Notes under the pieces: model-generated
Told to the model about the DNA's origin: nothing
Database searches by the model: none
The model's input: the letters and a program-made list of their open reading frames with translations, nothing else
Translations under genes and position numbers: made by a program
In this document: positions 36,170 through 45,982 of the stretch, piece after piece
Numbering within the stretch: position 1 is the first letter of the stretch
Layout: each line of letters opens with the position of its first letter
Source: Natronolimnohabitans sp. A-GB9
Lineage (GTDB): Archaea; Halobacteriota; Halobacteria; Halobacteriales; Natrialbaceae
Direction: 5' to 3'
Length of the DNA: 64,000 nt
Assembly (NCBI RefSeq): GCF_030848565.1
Contig: NZ_JAVDDV010000010.1
Coordinates: forward strand, 62,001 to 126,000

Positions 36170-36628
36170 GTGTGTACGACGACTGTGGTCTACATCACGC
36201 GTGCCCTCGTCGACGTTCTGCTCGATCTGGCAAGCGACGCCGACCCCGACCGCGTGGCGACCGGCGTCTCGATTACGCCTGCAGACGACCTCGACGGCGC
36301 CGACGACCTGCCGCCGGAGACACCCGTCTTTACCGACTTTTATCTCCCCGATCCCGGCAACCCCGTCAACGCGGTCTTCGGCGTCGACCTCTCAACCCCC
36401 GCCCGTCAGGCACAGGGGCAGTTCGTTTCCCACCCGGTCCGGGAACTCGAGGTAACCAAACGCGACGACCTCGCGGAGGTGATCTTCGTCGCCGTTCCGC
36501 CGTGGGAACTCGGCGATCGCTCGTTCGCAGCCTTCGATCGGCACGGGGAGCGCCGCCCCCTCGAGGTCGTCGACGCGAAACCGCCTGACAAGTCGCTGTC
36601 GGACGTCGAGTGGAAACGCGGCGACTGA
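36170..36628 (+). CDS. Conserved haloarchaeal protein of unknown function
   Basis: A 152-residue protein starting at GTG 36170 (an internal GTG at 36185 is possible). It has the regular alternating pattern of an alpha/beta domain: VVYITRALVDVLLDLASDADPDRV, PVFTDFYLPDPGNPVNAVFGVDLSTP, DLAEVIFVAVPPWELGDRSFAAFDRHGER. The conserved Pro/Asp-rich FYLPDPG might be an active-site loop, but I do not recognise a family. It follows the preceding gene by 47 nt and is likely co-transcribed. Confidence 0.7.
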   Translation: MCTTTVVYITRALVDVLLDLASDADPDRVATGVSITPADDLDGADDLPPETPVFTDFYLPDPGNPVNAVFGVDLSTPARQAQGQFVSHPVRELEVTKRDDLAEVIFVAVPPWELGDRSFAAFDRHGERRPLEVVDAKPPDKSLSDVEWKRGD

Positions 36629-36745
36629 AGCGACGCGGTGGAGAACGCCGGCGAAATTGCTCGTCTCAGAACGAAACGCGTCGATACTCGAACACGATCG
36701 GGGCGAAACCACAACGCATACAACGGCCGTCGCGAACACACGGCC

Positions 36746-37225
36746 ATGCTCGACGTCGGCGACGAAGCACCCGAATTCGAACTGCCCAATCAGCACGGCG
36801 AGCCCGTCCGGCGCTCCGATTTCGAGGGCGAACGACTCGTGGTCTACTTCTATCCGCGGGCGAACACCGACGGCTGCACCACCGAAGCACGCGAGTTCGA
36901 GGACGCGAAGGCCGCGTTCGACGAGCACGACGTCTCCATCGTCGGCATCAGCGACGATCCAGTCGACGACCTCGAGACCTTCGCCGCGGACCACGACCTC
37001 ACGTTCGACCTGCTTTCCGACGAGTTCGGCGAGGTCGCGACGCTGTATGAGTCCTACGGCGAGAAACAGCTGTTCGGGAACACGTTCGACGGCGTCTTCC
37101 GTAACACCTACGTCGTCGGTCCGGACGGCGACGTCGAGGCCGCCTACAGTGGCGTCTCTCCCGAGGGTCACGCCGAGGAGGTACTCGCGGACCTTGAGGC
37201 GTCGACGCCCGAAGCCAGGCCCTGA
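36746..37225 (+). CDS. bcp: Peroxiredoxin (BCP/PrxQ type)
   Basis: A 159-residue AhpC/TSA-family protein. It has DVGDEAPEFELPNQHGEPV, then VVYFYPRANTDGCTTEAREFEDAKAAF with the peroxidatic Cys near residue 44, followed by FDLLSDEFGEVATLYESYG. The resolving Cys usually found five residues after the first (GCTTEAC) is Arg here, so this looks like a 1-Cys form needing an external thiol. It reduces peroxides in the cytosol. Its stop coincides with the start of a palindromic element. Confidence 0.9.
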   Translation: MLDVGDEAPEFELPNQHGEPVRRSDFEGERLVVYFYPRANTDGCTTEAREFEDAKAAFDEHDVSIVGISDDPVDDLETFAADHDLTFDLLSDEFGEVATLYESYGEKQLFGNTFDGVFRNTYVVGPDGDVEAAYSGVSPEGHAEEVLADLEASTPEARP

Positions 37226-37299
37226 TACGGTCCCCTGTCGTCGCGTCCCGCCGATCGCCACGCGGAGTCAGCGAGCGGCGAGACAGCGGTACAGCAGTC
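37225..37299. repeat. Palindromic intergenic element (ACGG-type), stop-codon anchored
   Basis: It starts TGATACGGTCCCCTGTCGTC, where TGA is the peroxiredoxin stop. It contains CCGCCGATCGCCACGCGG and ends near ACAGCAGTCGTC, so the right end is slightly diverged from the consensus ACAGCAGTCCGTAT. Confidence 0.65.
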
Positions 37300-37449
37300 G
37301 TCTGACGCGAGCGTTCGGCTTTCCTCGAGGACGTCTTCGAATCCCGGTCGGCCGGTGTGGACACGTCGTCGGCTCCTGCAAAACGTCGGCCTTTCCGAGC
37401 CGCTAAGTAGCCCGAACCGGACGGGCTAGTATCGACTGCCGAACTCGGA

Positions 37450-38721
37450 ATGACACTCGCTGACAACGACAGAGCGATTGCGACGTTTACGATGCTCGCA
37501 CACGGGATCGTCCACTGGTTCGAACTGGCGATTCCGATCCTGCTCGTAGTGTGGCTCGCCGTCTTCGACGTCAGCGTTGCACTGGTCGGCTTCGTCGTCG
37601 CATTGGGGTATGCGCCGTTCGGTCTGGGCGCGTTACCCGCGGGACTGCTGGTCGATCGGTACGGCCCGCGACGCCTCGTCTTGCTCTGTCTCGCCGGCAT
37701 GAGCCTCGCGTTTGCGACGCTTGCGCTTGCACCGTCGATCTACGCCGTCGCGGCCAGCCTGCTCGTCTGGGGGATCGTCGCTAGCATCTACCACCCAGCC
37801 GGGCTCGCGCTCATCAGCACCGGCGTCGAGGAACGGGGAACGGTCTTCGCCTGGCACGGCATCGCCGGCAACGTCGGTATCGCGCTTGGTCCCTTCGCGA
37901 CCGCGACGCTGTTGCTCGTCTTCGAGTGGCGTCTCGTCGCGGTCGCACTCGCCGTGCCCGGACTGCTCGCGGCCGTCTACGGCCTGCGACTCGAGTTCGA
38001 TCCGACTGCCGCGACCGACGACGACGGCGCCGACGCGACGGGCTCGCTGTCGGGGGCCGCGTTTCGCTCGAACACCCGCTCGCTGTTCGCGGGGTCGTTT
38101 CTGTTGGTCTTTGCAGTCGTCACGATCGTCGGCCTCTACTATCGGGGCGTGCTCACCTACCTGCCGGAGCTGCTCCACGGGCTCCCGGCGATGGAGGGGA
38201 TCGAACCGCCGGCCGGCCTCGAGGAGCTCTCGCTCGGCGATTACTTCTACGTCGGCCTGCTGGTCGCCGGGATGGCGGGCCAGTACGTCGGGGGGAAACT
38301 GACCAGTCGGGTGGCCGTCTCGCGCGGCCTGGTCGCCGTTTTCGTTGCCCTCGCCGTCCTCGCACCGGTGTTCGTCCCGATCTCGAATATGGGTCTCGTC
38401 GCCATCTTGCTGTACTGTGGCGTCCTTGGCTTCGCGCTGTTTGCGATCGAACCGTTCTACCAGGAGGCCGTCGCGGTCTACACGCCGCCGGACACACGCG
38501 GGCTCTCCTACGGCTACACCTACCTCGGGATGTTCGGCCTGGGTGCGATCAGTATCGCCATCGGCGGCTACCTACTCGATCACACGACGACGGCTGCGTT
38601 CTTCGGGGTGCTCTCCGTCATCGCACTGCTCGGAGCCGCGATTGCGCTCAAACTGCTGGTCCGTCCGTCGCCAAGCGACGGCCAGTCAGAACCACCGGAG
38701 ACTGCCGCTGCCGACGATTGA
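37450..38721 (+). CDS. MFS transporter
   Basis: A 423-residue carrier with about twelve hydrophobic segments. The loop-2 motif of the major facilitator superfamily appears as GLLVDRYGPRRLVLL near residue 65. A central acidic cytosolic loop (ATDDDGADATG) separates the halves, and a repeat of the loop motif with GQYVGGKLTSRVAVSRG opens the second half. Cargo cannot be named from sequence. It has its own promoter region after the element downstream of the peroxiredoxin gene. Confidence 0.88.
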   Translation: MTLADNDRAIATFTMLAHGIVHWFELAIPILLVVWLAVFDVSVALVGFVVALGYAPFGLGALPAGLLVDRYGPRRLVLLCLAGMSLAFATLALAPSIYAVAASLLVWGIVASIYHPAGLALISTGVEERGTVFAWHGIAGNVGIALGPFATATLLLVFEWRLVAVALAVPGLLAAVYGLRLEFDPTAATDDDGADATGSLSGAAFRSNTRSLFAGSFLLVFAVVTIVGLYYRGVLTYLPELLHGLPAMEGIEPPAGLEELSLGDYFYVGLLVAGMAGQYVGGKLTSRVAVSRGLVAVFVALAVLAPVFVPISNMGLVAILLYCGVLGFALFAIEPFYQEAVAVYTPPDTRGLSYGYTYLGMFGLGAISIAIGGYLLDHTTTAAFFGVLSVIALLGAAIALKLLVRPSPSDGQSEPPETAAADD

Positions 38722-38813
38722 TACGGACTGCTGTCCCGCCGATCGCCAGCACGAGGTCTGTGATCGACGGTCAGTGACGACGGGAGAGTCAGAATAGTTC
38801 TGTCCGGCAGTAT
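38721..38813. repeat. Chimeric palindromic element, stop-codon anchored
   Basis: The left end is ACGG-type (TGATACGGACTGCTGTCC, sharing the MFS stop codon) and the right end is ACTG-type (CTGTCCGGCAGTAT, 38800-38813). The two halves come from different subfamilies, indicating recombination between copies or a shared origin. Confidence 0.7.
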
Positions 38814-38842
38814 AAAACAGGACGATACGACCGAGGCGCGCC

Positions 38843-41107
38843 TTACTGGAAGGTGCGGCCGAGCTGGTCCTGTTCCTGGGCCGGTTCGGCGGTGTCGAAC
38901 TCCGCTTCGATCTCCTCGTAGCGCTCGCGAGTCTCGGCGGTCACGCTCGCGTTGACTTCCTCGAGTGCGTGCTCGAAGTGTTCCGTGCTGATGCGGACGT
39001 TGTCGATGGTGTCGTCCATCTCCTCGGGGTCGACCGAGTTGATGAACTCGCGGCTGGCGGCCATCGACGCCTCGCGACAGACCGCCTCGATGTCTGCGCC
39101 GACGTAGCCGTCGGTCTCCGCGGCGAGCCAGTCGAGATCGATCGCGTCGGCAAGCGGTTTGTTGCGAGTGTGGACGTCGAAGATCTTCTTGCGTGCGTCC
39201 TCGTCGGGGACGGGGACGTGGATGTGGCGGTCGAGTCGGCCGGGACGGAGCAGGGCCGAGTCGATCAGGTCCGGCCGGTTGGTCGTCGCGATGACGACGA
39301 CGTCCTCGAGTTCCTCAAGCCCGTCGAGTTCGGTTAGCAGCTGGGAGACGACGCGCTCACCGACGCCGGAATCGGTTTGCTGGCGGCCGCGTTCCCCGGC
39401 GATGGAGTCGATCTCGTCGAAGAAGATCACGGTCGGGGCGTTCGACCGCGCCTTCTCGAAGATCTCGCGAACGCCTTTCTCGGACTCGCCGACGTACTTG
39501 TTCAGCAGCTCGGGGCCCTTGATCGAGATGAAGTTCGACTGGGCCTCGTTGGCCACTGCTTTGGCGAGCAGCGTCTTGCCGGTCCCCGGCGGACCGTACA
39601 TGAGCACGCCCTTGGCAGCCTCCATATCCATCTGATCGAAGACCTCGGGATAGTCGAGTGGCCACTGGATCGTCTCGCGCAGCCGTTCTTTGGTGTCCCC
39701 GAGGCCACCGACGTCGTTCCAGGTGACGTCGGGGACCTCCACGAAGACCTCTCGCATCGCGGAGGGCTGAATGCCCTTGAGGGCCTCCTTGAAGTCATCC
39801 TCCGTGACCTGCAGCGACTCTAAGACCTCCGCGTCGATCTCGTCTTCCTCGAGGTCGAGGTCGGGACGGATCCGACGCAGGGCGTTCATCGCACCCTCAC
39901 GGGTCAGGCTCTCTAAGTCGGCGCCGACGAAGCCGTGGGTGTTCTCGGCGTAGCGCTCGAGGTCGATCTGCTCCTCTAAGGGCATCCCGCGGGTGTGGAC
40001 CTGCAGGATCTCCCGACGGCCGTCTTTGTCCGGGACGCCGATCTCGATCTCGCGGTCGAACCGACCGCCACGGCGGAGCGCAGGATCGATATCGTCGATG
40101 CGGTTCGTCGCGGCGATGACAGTGACGCGTCCGCGTTCCTCGAGACCGTCCATCAACGAGAGGAGCTGTGCGACCACGCGTCGCTCGACGTCGCCGCCGG
40201 CCTCCTCGCGCTTGGCGGCGATGGAGTCGAGTTCGTCGATGAAGATGATCGCGGGCGCGTTCTCCTCGGCCTCTTCGAAGACCTCTCGGAGCTGCTCTTC
40301 GCTCTCACCGTAGTACTTCGACATGATCTCCGGCCCGGAGATCGTCTCGAAGTGGGCGTCGATCTCGTTGGCGACGGCCTTCGCCATCAGGGTCTTCCCG
40401 GTGCCCGGCGGGCCGTGTAGCAGGACGCCTTTGGGCGGTTCGATGCCGAGTTGCTGGAACAGTTCGGGGTGGCGCATCGGCAGCTCGATCATCTCGCGGA
40501 CCTGATCGAGTTCGTTGTCTAAGCCGCCGATGTCCTCGTAGGTGACGTCCGGAACGCCCTCGGGCGAGGCGCCGCCGCCGGCACTGACCTGTTCGGCCGG
40601 CGTCTCGGAGATTTCGATGTTCGTCGAGTCCGTGATGACGACGGTTCCCGACGGCGAGGTGCTCGCGATCTTCAGCGGTACCGACTGGCCGGAGCTGGCC
40701 ATCGGGCCGAACGACAGCGAGAACGGGACCGTCTGTCCCTCGGCGACGGCCTGACCGGAGAGTTTGTCGCGAACGAGTGGGCCGATATCCCCGCGAATGC
40801 GGAGGTTCTGCGGGAGCGCGACCGTGACCGATTTGGCCGGGTTGACGTCCGCGGGTTCGATCTCGACGCGGTCGTCGATCCCGACGTCGGCCTCCTGGCG
40901 GAGCCGGCCGTCGATCCGGACGATCCCTCGTCCTTCGTCCTCGGGATAGCCGGGCCAGACGCGGGCGACGGCCTGACTATCGCCGCTGCCTCGGATGACG
41001 ATGTAGTCACCGTTCTCGAGTTCGAGTTCGCGCATCGAGACGCGATCGATCGCGGCCAGTCCACGCCCTGCGTCCTTCTGTTTCAGTGGTTTGACAGTAA
41101 GTTTCAT
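38843..41107 (-). CDS. cdc48: CDC48/p97-family AAA+ ATPase
   Basis: A 754-residue double-ring AAA protein. The N-domain ([30 protein letters not shown]) is followed by D1 and D2. Each ATPase has Walker A GPPGTGKT, Walker [12 protein letters not shown] or [15 protein letters not shown], and Arg fingers ([25 protein letters not shown]). It unfolds proteins, often feeding the archaeal proteasome. The start at 41107 overlaps the upstream Hsp20-like gene by 4 nt. The C-terminus ends DQLGRTFQ, near a possible hydrophobic/aromatic proteasome-docking tail. Confidence 0.95.
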   Translation of the reverse strand: MKLTVKPLKQKDAGRGLAAIDRVSMRELELENGDYIVIRGSGDSQAVARVWPGYPEDEGRGIVRIDGRLRQEADVGIDDRVEIEPADVNPAKSVTVALPQNLRIRGDIGPLVRDKLSGQAVAEGQTVPFSLSFGPMASSGQSVPLKIASTSPSGTVVITDSTNIEISETPAEQVSAGGGASPEGVPDVTYEDIGGLDNELDQVREMIELPMRHPELFQQLGIEPPKGVLLHGPPGTGKTLMAKAVANEIDAHFETISGPEIMSKYYGESEEQLREVFEEAEENAPAIIFIDELDSIAAKREEAGGDVERRVVAQLLSLMDGLEERGRVTVIAATNRIDDIDPALRRGGRFDREIEIGVPDKDGRREILQVHTRGMPLEEQIDLERYAENTHGFVGADLESLTREGAMNALRRIRPDLDLEEDEIDAEVLESLQVTEDDFKEALKGIQPSAMREVFVEVPDVTWNDVGGLGDTKERLRETIQWPLDYPEVFDQMDMEAAKGVLMYGPPGTGKTLLAKAVANEAQSNFISIKGPELLNKYVGESEKGVREIFEKARSNAPTVIFFDEIDSIAGERGRQQTDSGVGERVVSQLLTELDGLEELEDVVVIATTNRPDLIDSALLRPGRLDRHIHVPVPDEDARKKIFDVHTRNKPLADAIDLDWLAAETDGYVGADIEAVCREASMAASREFINSVDPEEMDDTIDNVRISTEHFEHALEEVNASVTAETRERYEEIEAEFDTAEPAQEQDQLGRTFQ

Positions 41108-41388
41108 AGATCGCCCTCCACTTCGATAGTGAGGACCCCGTTTTTCATAAACGTGTGCGCGTCGTCTGCGCCCTCGGGGAGCTCGAGTTCGTACTGCTCG
41201 TCGCCTTCGGGCGACCCGTCGTCCGAACGGTCCGTGCTCTCGACGACGACGATAACCGTGTCGTCGGCGACGTCGACCGAGGCCTCGGGGTGTTCGGCCC
41301 CGAAGTCGACGGCCAGTACCGAGCCATCGTCGTACTCGTACTGGCGTGCAACCACTCCTTCGTCGCGGGTGAATTGGTCGAGAGTCAT
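41104..41388 (-). CDS. Hsp20/GvpH-like small protein (DUF7127-type)
   Basis: A 94-residue acidic protein with an alpha-crystallin-like beta pattern: [39 protein letters not shown], then [26 protein letters not shown], the last part resembling the GVLTI motif of small heat-shock proteins. The ATGA overlap ties it to cdc48, suggesting a chaperone or adaptor that works with the unfoldase. A TATA-like TTTATATG lies about 35 nt upstream. Confidence 0.82.
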   Translation of the reverse strand: MTLDQFTRDEGVVARQYEYDDGSVLAVDFGAEHPEASVDVADDTVIVVVESTDRSDDGSPEGDEQYELELPEGADDAHTFMKNGVLTIEVEGDL

Positions 41389-41659
41389 GATCCAACTAAC
41401 CCAAGGTAAGCACTACTAACATATAAATCTTTACTCGGATGGGTCGGGGACGGGAGCGCTTTCGAAGAAAGAACACTGTTCGTAGTTCACACCGAATCGG
41501 GGTCTCGAATGACCCCTCGAGAGAACGTGTTGCCATCGCCGCTATCCACGTGTCCCCGTCTGAATCGATTCGTCGTGGCAGCCGTCTGGTGACGAAGGCC
41601 AGTGAGCGAACCGCAAACTGCCTCGAGCGTTTAAGCCCATCCCCCTCGTTCGTAGACGT

Positions 41660-42451
41660 ATGGAGACTGTCTCACATCACGGCCGGGAGACGGCCTACGA
41701 GGTCGCCGATCGCGGCGGGAACGGTCCACCGATCTGTTTCGTCCACGGAAGCGGCGGTTCGCGTGACGTCTGGGCGTCCCAGCATCGCCTCGCTGATCGC
41801 AACCCCGTCATCACGCTCGACCTAAGCGGTCACGGCGACTCCGAAGACATCGACGCCGAGCCGGGGTACTCGACGCTATCGGCGTATGCCGACGACATCC
41901 TGTCCGTCGTCGAGGCCACCGACAGCCGCGTTCTGGTGGGCAATTCGCTCGGAGGGGCCGTCGTTATGCACATCCTGACCGAACGCGATCCCGACCTCGA
42001 CGCGGCGATCCTGACTGGGACGGGCGCTCGACTCGGCGTCCTTGAGGACCTCCTCGAGTGGCTCGAGAACGATTTCGAACGCGCGGTCGAGTTCCTCCAC
42101 GAACCGAAGCGGCTCTTCTACGACCCCGAGCCGGACCTATGCGAGGAGTCGAAAGCCCAGCTGTACGAGACGGGACAGGCAGTCACTTATCGGGACTTCC
42201 TGACCTGCCACCAGTTCGACGTCCGCGGCGAGCTCTCGGCGATCGACGTTCCCACGCTTGCAATCTACGGGGAACACGATCGATTGACGCCGCCACGGTA
42301 TCACGAGTCCCTCACAGAGGAGATCGACGACGCCTGGATCGCCGAACTCGAGGGCGCAGCCCACCTCGCGATGCTCGAGCAACCTCGGGCGTTCAACGCC
42401 GCCCTCGAGGAGTTTCTGGATATCGTCTACGAACGAGGCGGCGAGCAATAA
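41660..42451 (+). CDS. Alpha/beta-fold hydrolase
   Basis: A 263-residue hydrolase of ordinary length. It has FVHGSGGSRDVW, DLSGHGDSEDID, the nucleophile elbow VGNSLGGAVVMHI (Ser near residue 97), a late acidic residue in IYGEHDRLTPP, and His in LEGAAHLAMLEQP. Cytosolic, substrate unknown; the family includes 3-oxoadipate enol-lactonases and haloperoxidase-like esterases. Monocistronic. Confidence 0.86.
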   Translation: METVSHHGRETAYEVADRGGNGPPICFVHGSGGSRDVWASQHRLADRNPVITLDLSGHGDSEDIDAEPGYSTLSAYADDILSVVEATDSRVLVGNSLGGAVVMHILTERDPDLDAAILTGTGARLGVLEDLLEWLENDFERAVEFLHEPKRLFYDPEPDLCEESKAQLYETGQAVTYRDFLTCHQFDVRGELSAIDVPTLAIYGEHDRLTPPRYHESLTEEIDDAWIAELEGAAHLAMLEQPRAFNAALEEFLDIVYERGGEQ

Positions 42452-42494
42452 CGGCGAGGGAGAGCAGCTCGTGCTGATATGCAGCGAGCGCAGG

Positions 42495-42514
42495 CCCACA
42501 GCTTCAGCTGTGGG
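42495..42514. repeat. Solo hairpin resembling an IS200/IS605-type 3' end
   Basis: CCCACAGCTTCAGCTGTGGG forms a 9-bp perfect stem with a 2-nt loop, followed by AGACGGTCAAG. The form CCCACxGCTT(C/T)AGCxGTGGGAG is what I associate with the right end of IS200/IS605-group elements and the end of TnpB-linked guide RNAs. No TnpA or TnpB gene is present, so this would be a remnant. Confidence 0.5.
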
Positions 42515-42543
42515 AGACGGTCAAGAGCGGATATCCGGGACGG

Positions 42544-43287
42544 TCAGAGATCCATCCCGCCGTTGACGTCGATCACTTCGCCGGTGACGTACGACGACTC
42601 CTCGCTGGCGAGAAACCGCACGACTGCGGCGATGTCTTCGACTTCCGCGAGGCGCTCGAGTGGAATGCCGGCGACGATCCGCTCTAAGACCTCGTCCGGA
42701 ACGTTTTCGACCATGTCCGTACGCGTAAAGCCGGGTGCGACACAGTTGGCCGTCGAGCCGCCCTTGGCGAATTCGAGGGCGATCGTTCGCGTGAAACCGA
42801 ACATGCCGCTTTTCGCGGCGGCGTAGTTCGCCTGGCCGAAGTTGCCCTGTTTCCCGACGACGCTCGAGATGTTGATGAGGCGGCCTTCGTCGGCGTTCCA
42901 GATGTCGTCGAAGAACTCCTGGGTGCAGTTGAACATCCCGCCGAGGTTGACGTCCATAACCCGGTCCCACTCCTCGCGGGTCATCTCCGTGAACTGCTCG
43001 TCGGCGGTGATGCCGGCGTTGTTGACCAACACGTCGGCGGGACCGAACGCCTCGTGACAGACCTCGCGCATGTGTTCGACTTCCTCGCGGTTTGCGACGT
43101 CGGCTTGGGCAGCGACGGCGCTGCCGCCTGCAGTCTCGATCGCGTCGACGGCCTCCTCTGCCGCCGCCTCCGACGACCGATAGTTGACCACGACGTTTGC
43201 ACCTTCCTCTCCGAGGTACTCCGCGATACCCCGACCGATACCGCGCGCTGAACCAGTGATAACGCAGGTTCGCCCTTCCATGGACAT
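42544..43287 (-). CDS. phaB: Acetoacetyl-CoA reductase (PhaB-like SDR)
   Basis: A 247-residue SDR with [27 protein letters not shown], the catalytic [12 protein letters not shown] and a C-terminal [11 protein letters not shown]. It would reduce acetoacetyl-CoA to (R)-3-hydroxybutyryl-CoA for polyhydroxyalkanoate synthesis. It lies 121 nt downstream of phaC on the same strand. It is strongly similar to the SDR at 8640-9440, so the genome has at least two paralogues. Confidence 0.9.
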   Translation of the reverse strand: MSMEGRTCVITGSARGIGRGIAEYLGEEGANVVVNYRSSEAAAEEAVDAIETAGGSAVAAQADVANREEVEHMREVCHEAFGPADVLVNNAGITADEQFTEMTREEWDRVMDVNLGGMFNCTQEFFDDIWNADEGRLINISSVVGKQGNFGQANYAAAKSGMFGFTRTIALEFAKGGSTANCVAPGFTRTDMVENVPDEVLERIVAGIPLERLAEVEDIAAVVRFLASEESSYVTGEVIDVNGGMDL

Positions 43288-43408
43288 AGGTCGACCGTTC
43301 AACGTCCCGTGATAAATAACGTCCTGTTAGATATCAACACTCAATAAGGAACCGACAACGGTAGATCGGTGACGGGAGTCCGCCATCGGACGGATCCAGT
43401 CGTGCCCT

Positions 43409-44902
43409 CTACCGGTCGCTGGCCTGGTCGATCCAGTCCTCGAGTCGGTTGGGCGAGATCCCGGTCTCGGTAGCCAGGTCGGCGGCGTCGGCGTCGGCGA
43501 GTTCCTCGAACGTCTCGATGCCGGCGTCGGCCAGGTCGGTGGCGTAGGCCTCTCCGACACCGTTGAGATCGGTCAGATCGTCGGTCTCGTCGTCGGCCGC
43601 GACGTCGACGTCCTCGTCGGTGACCTCGTCGACGAAATCGTCGTCCAGTGTCATCTCGTCGGGTTCGGTCTCGGTCTCGGTCTCGAGGCCCGAACCGCCG
43701 TCGGTGAGGTCCGCGGGACCGGTCTCGTCGCCGGCGGTGTCCTCGACGAACGCTGCGTCTTGGGCGTCCGGATCGGGTGTCTCGGGTTCGCTCTCGACGT
43801 CTTCCGGTTCGTCTTCGACGGCCGAGCGCTCCTCGAACCACTCGCAGACGTCGGGCCAGAGTTCGTCGTGACTCCGCGAGGAGACCGACATTCCGATGTG
43901 GCCCGTCGCGAACTCCATGATCTCGGTGTCGTCGGAGGCGACGATCTCGTTGAACGGCTTGGAGGCTCCCGGTGGGATGAGGTGGTCGTACTCCGCGACG
44001 ATCTGGAGGACGGGCATGTCGATGTTCGTGATGTCGACGTGCTCGCCGTTCAGGTGGAGTTCGTTGTTGTAGAGTTTGTTCTCCTGGTAGATGTCGCGGA
44101 GGAACTCCTCGTAGGCCCTGCCGGCGACGTCGATCCCCTCGTCGAGCCAGCGTTCCATCCGGGCAAAGTTCTCGACGAAGTCCTCGTCATCGACGTTGTC
44201 GTAGAACCGGACGTACTTCGTTACGTTGTTCGCGACGGGGTCCATCAACGCGAAGCCGACGTCTAAAAACTCCGCAGGGACGTTGTCGAACGTCTCGGTG
44301 ACGGTATCGGGCTCGTAGTAGTCCTCGCTGCCCCAGAGTTCGAGGACGCCGCCCTCGCCGGCGAAACAGAGGCCAGCGGCCATCAGACCGAGGTTTCTGA
44401 TCTTCTCGGGGTACAGGGAGGCGTACATGGCCGACATCGTGCCGCCCATACAGTAGCCGAGGAGGTTGATCGCATCCTGGCCGGAGCGTTCGCGGACGAC
44501 GTCGACGCAGTTGTCGATGTAGCGATTGACGTAGTCGTCGAGCCCCAGCGTGCGATCGAGCTTCGAGGGCTCACCCCAGTCGATCAGGTAGACGTCGAAG
44601 CCGTTCTCGAGTAACGTCTGGACGACCGAGCGGTCGGGCTGTAGGTCGAGGATATACGGCTTGTTGATCAACGCGTACGTGATCAGAATCGGAACGTCGT
44701 ACTGTTCTTCCGTCAGCGGCTCGTAGTGGAGCAGTTCGAGCTTGTTCTCCTCGTAGACGACTTCACTCGGCGTCTGTCCGACCTCGACGTTCTCGAGGGT
44801 CTCGGTTCGCTCCGGCGCAACCGAACTCTTGTCGGCCAGGTTGGCGGTCGCCTCCCAGGCCTGCCGTTGCACGTTCAGAGCGGTGGCGAATGGATTGTTC
44901 AT
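43409..44902 (-). CDS. phaC: Class III poly(3-hydroxyalkanoate) synthase subunit PhaC with C-terminal HhH-type extension
   Basis: A 497-residue synthase. The nucleophile lies in [10 protein letters not shown] (Cys near residue 151), preceded by [11 protein letters not shown]. The catalytic Asp is in [13 protein letters not shown] and His in TGHIGMSVS. After the catalytic domain (ending near residue 365) comes an acidic linker and then a helix-hairpin-helix-like tail of about 60 residues ([20 protein letters not shown]...). Haloarchaeal PhaC proteins are known to have a longer C-terminus than bacterial class III enzymes. It overlaps phaE by 4 nt and needs PhaE for activity. Confidence 0.95.
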   Translation of the reverse strand: MNNPFATALNVQRQAWEATANLADKSSVAPERTETLENVEVGQTPSEVVYEENKLELLHYEPLTEEQYDVPILITYALINKPYILDLQPDRSVVQTLLENGFDVYLIDWGEPSKLDRTLGLDDYVNRYIDNCVDVVRERSGQDAINLLGYCMGGTMSAMYASLYPEKIRNLGLMAAGLCFAGEGGVLELWGSEDYYEPDTVTETFDNVPAEFLDVGFALMDPVANNVTKYVRFYDNVDDEDFVENFARMERWLDEGIDVAGRAYEEFLRDIYQENKLYNNELHLNGEHVDITNIDMPVLQIVAEYDHLIPPGASKPFNEIVASDDTEIMEFATGHIGMSVSSRSHDELWPDVCEWFEERSAVEDEPEDVESEPETPDPDAQDAAFVEDTAGDETGPADLTDGGSGLETETETEPDEMTLDDDFVDEVTDEDVDVAADDETDDLTDLNGVGEAYATDLADAGIETFEELADADAADLATETGISPNRLEDWIDQASDR

Positions 44903-45447
44903 TGCTCGTCTTCGAGGTGTTCGAGAACGCGGTCGAGTTTCTGCTCGACGGCGTGCTGGCGGCGCTCGAGTTCCACCAGTCGGTCACCGACTTCGACGAC
45001 GTCCTCCTCGGTCGCGAAGCCGATCGACCGCAGGGTCTCCTGGGATGCCTCGTCGGCCTGCTGCTGGAGTTCGAGGACGTCGCCGACCGTCTCGCCGGTC
45101 ATCTTCGCGAAGGCGGTCGTCGACATGACGTCTTTGAACGCCTCGTTGGCCGTGTTGAGCCAGATGTCACGGAACTCATCAACGTCGACGTCCTCGCCTT
45201 CCAGACTGTCGTTTACCCGATCGACCATCTGCTGGGAGGCGTTCATCCACGTCTCGTAGGCCCGCGCATACCCCTCGACGCCGTCGGAGAGTTCGTTCTC
45301 CTCGGTGACCTCGCCGACGGCATCCGACCAGCTCTCGACGAACTGGGCCTGTGCTTCCATGTTCTCCTCGAGTGCCTCGAGGAACTGTTCGTTCCACTGT
45401 TCGACGACCGCGTTCCAGTTTTGCGCCTGGGGCTGTGAATCTGTCAT
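44899..45447 (-). CDS. phaE: PHA synthase subunit PhaE
   Basis: A 182-residue, almost wholly helical acidic protein. It starts [35 protein letters not shown], has the mid-segment [28 protein letters not shown] typical of haloarchaeal PhaE, and ends in a coiled-coil-like [22 protein letters not shown]. It forms the active synthase with PhaC. Haloarchaeal PhaE is shorter than the roughly 350-residue bacterial protein. The ATG at 45447 starts the conserved block; the longer frame upstream is antisense to phaP. Confidence 0.92.
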   Translation of the reverse strand: MTDSQPQAQNWNAVVEQWNEQFLEALEENMEAQAQFVESWSDAVGEVTEENELSDGVEGYARAYETWMNASQQMVDRVNDSLEGEDVDVDEFRDIWLNTANEAFKDVMSTTAFAKMTGETVGDVLELQQQADEASQETLRSIGFATEEDVVEVGDRLVELERRQHAVEQKLDRVLEHLEDEQ

Positions 45448-45496
45448 CGTGATAAAATCGAACGGCGCCTGTGAAAAGGCTGGGGTCGGTTGTAGT

Positions 45497-45982
45497 CTAT
45501 GCCGAGATGTCGATCTCTTCGGCGGCGCCCTCGACGTTTTCGGCGACGGAGGAGACGTTCTCCTCCATCTGTCCGTGTGCCTCGAGGAACGCGTCGAAGG
45601 AGGTGTCGACGACTTCGGCGTAGCTGGCGGCGAACTCGTCGTAGGCGGCTTCGGACTCCTCGATGGCGTCGACCATCGCCTCGAGCGACTGGGACTGGGC
45701 CTCGGTGGCCGACTCGAAGCCTTCGTCGACGAGTTCACGCAGTTCGTCGAACTCGGCGGCTTCCTCGGGCATCGTCGCCTCGAGGGCGTCGAAGTAGGCG
45801 TGGACGGCGCCTTTTGTCAGTTCGGCGTTGGACTCGGCGAGTGCGCCCGAGGATTCGACGGCGTCACCGAAGGCGCTCATCGAGACCTTCTGGGCCTCGA
45901 TGGCGTCGTGAGTGAGGCTCTGGGACTGTTCGAGTGCGGTGCGCTGAGCGTCGAAGACGGCGGTGAATGGGTTCTGAGTCAT
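45497..45982 (-). CDS. phaP: Phasin PhaP
   Basis: A 161-residue amphipathic helical protein (NPFTAVFDAQRTALEQSQSLTHDAIEAQ at the start, then long Glu/Ala helices). It fits the haloarchaeal phasin that coats PHA granules. It lies between phaR (4-nt overlap) and phaE (50-nt gap), the order known from Haloferax mediterranei phaRPEC. Confidence 0.9.
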   Translation of the reverse strand: MTQNPFTAVFDAQRTALEQSQSLTHDAIEAQKVSMSAFGDAVESSGALAESNAELTKGAVHAYFDALEATMPEEAAEFDELRELVDEGFESATEAQSQSLEAMVDAIEESEAAYDEFAASYAEVVDTSFDAFLEAHGQMEENVSSVAENVEGAAEEIDISA

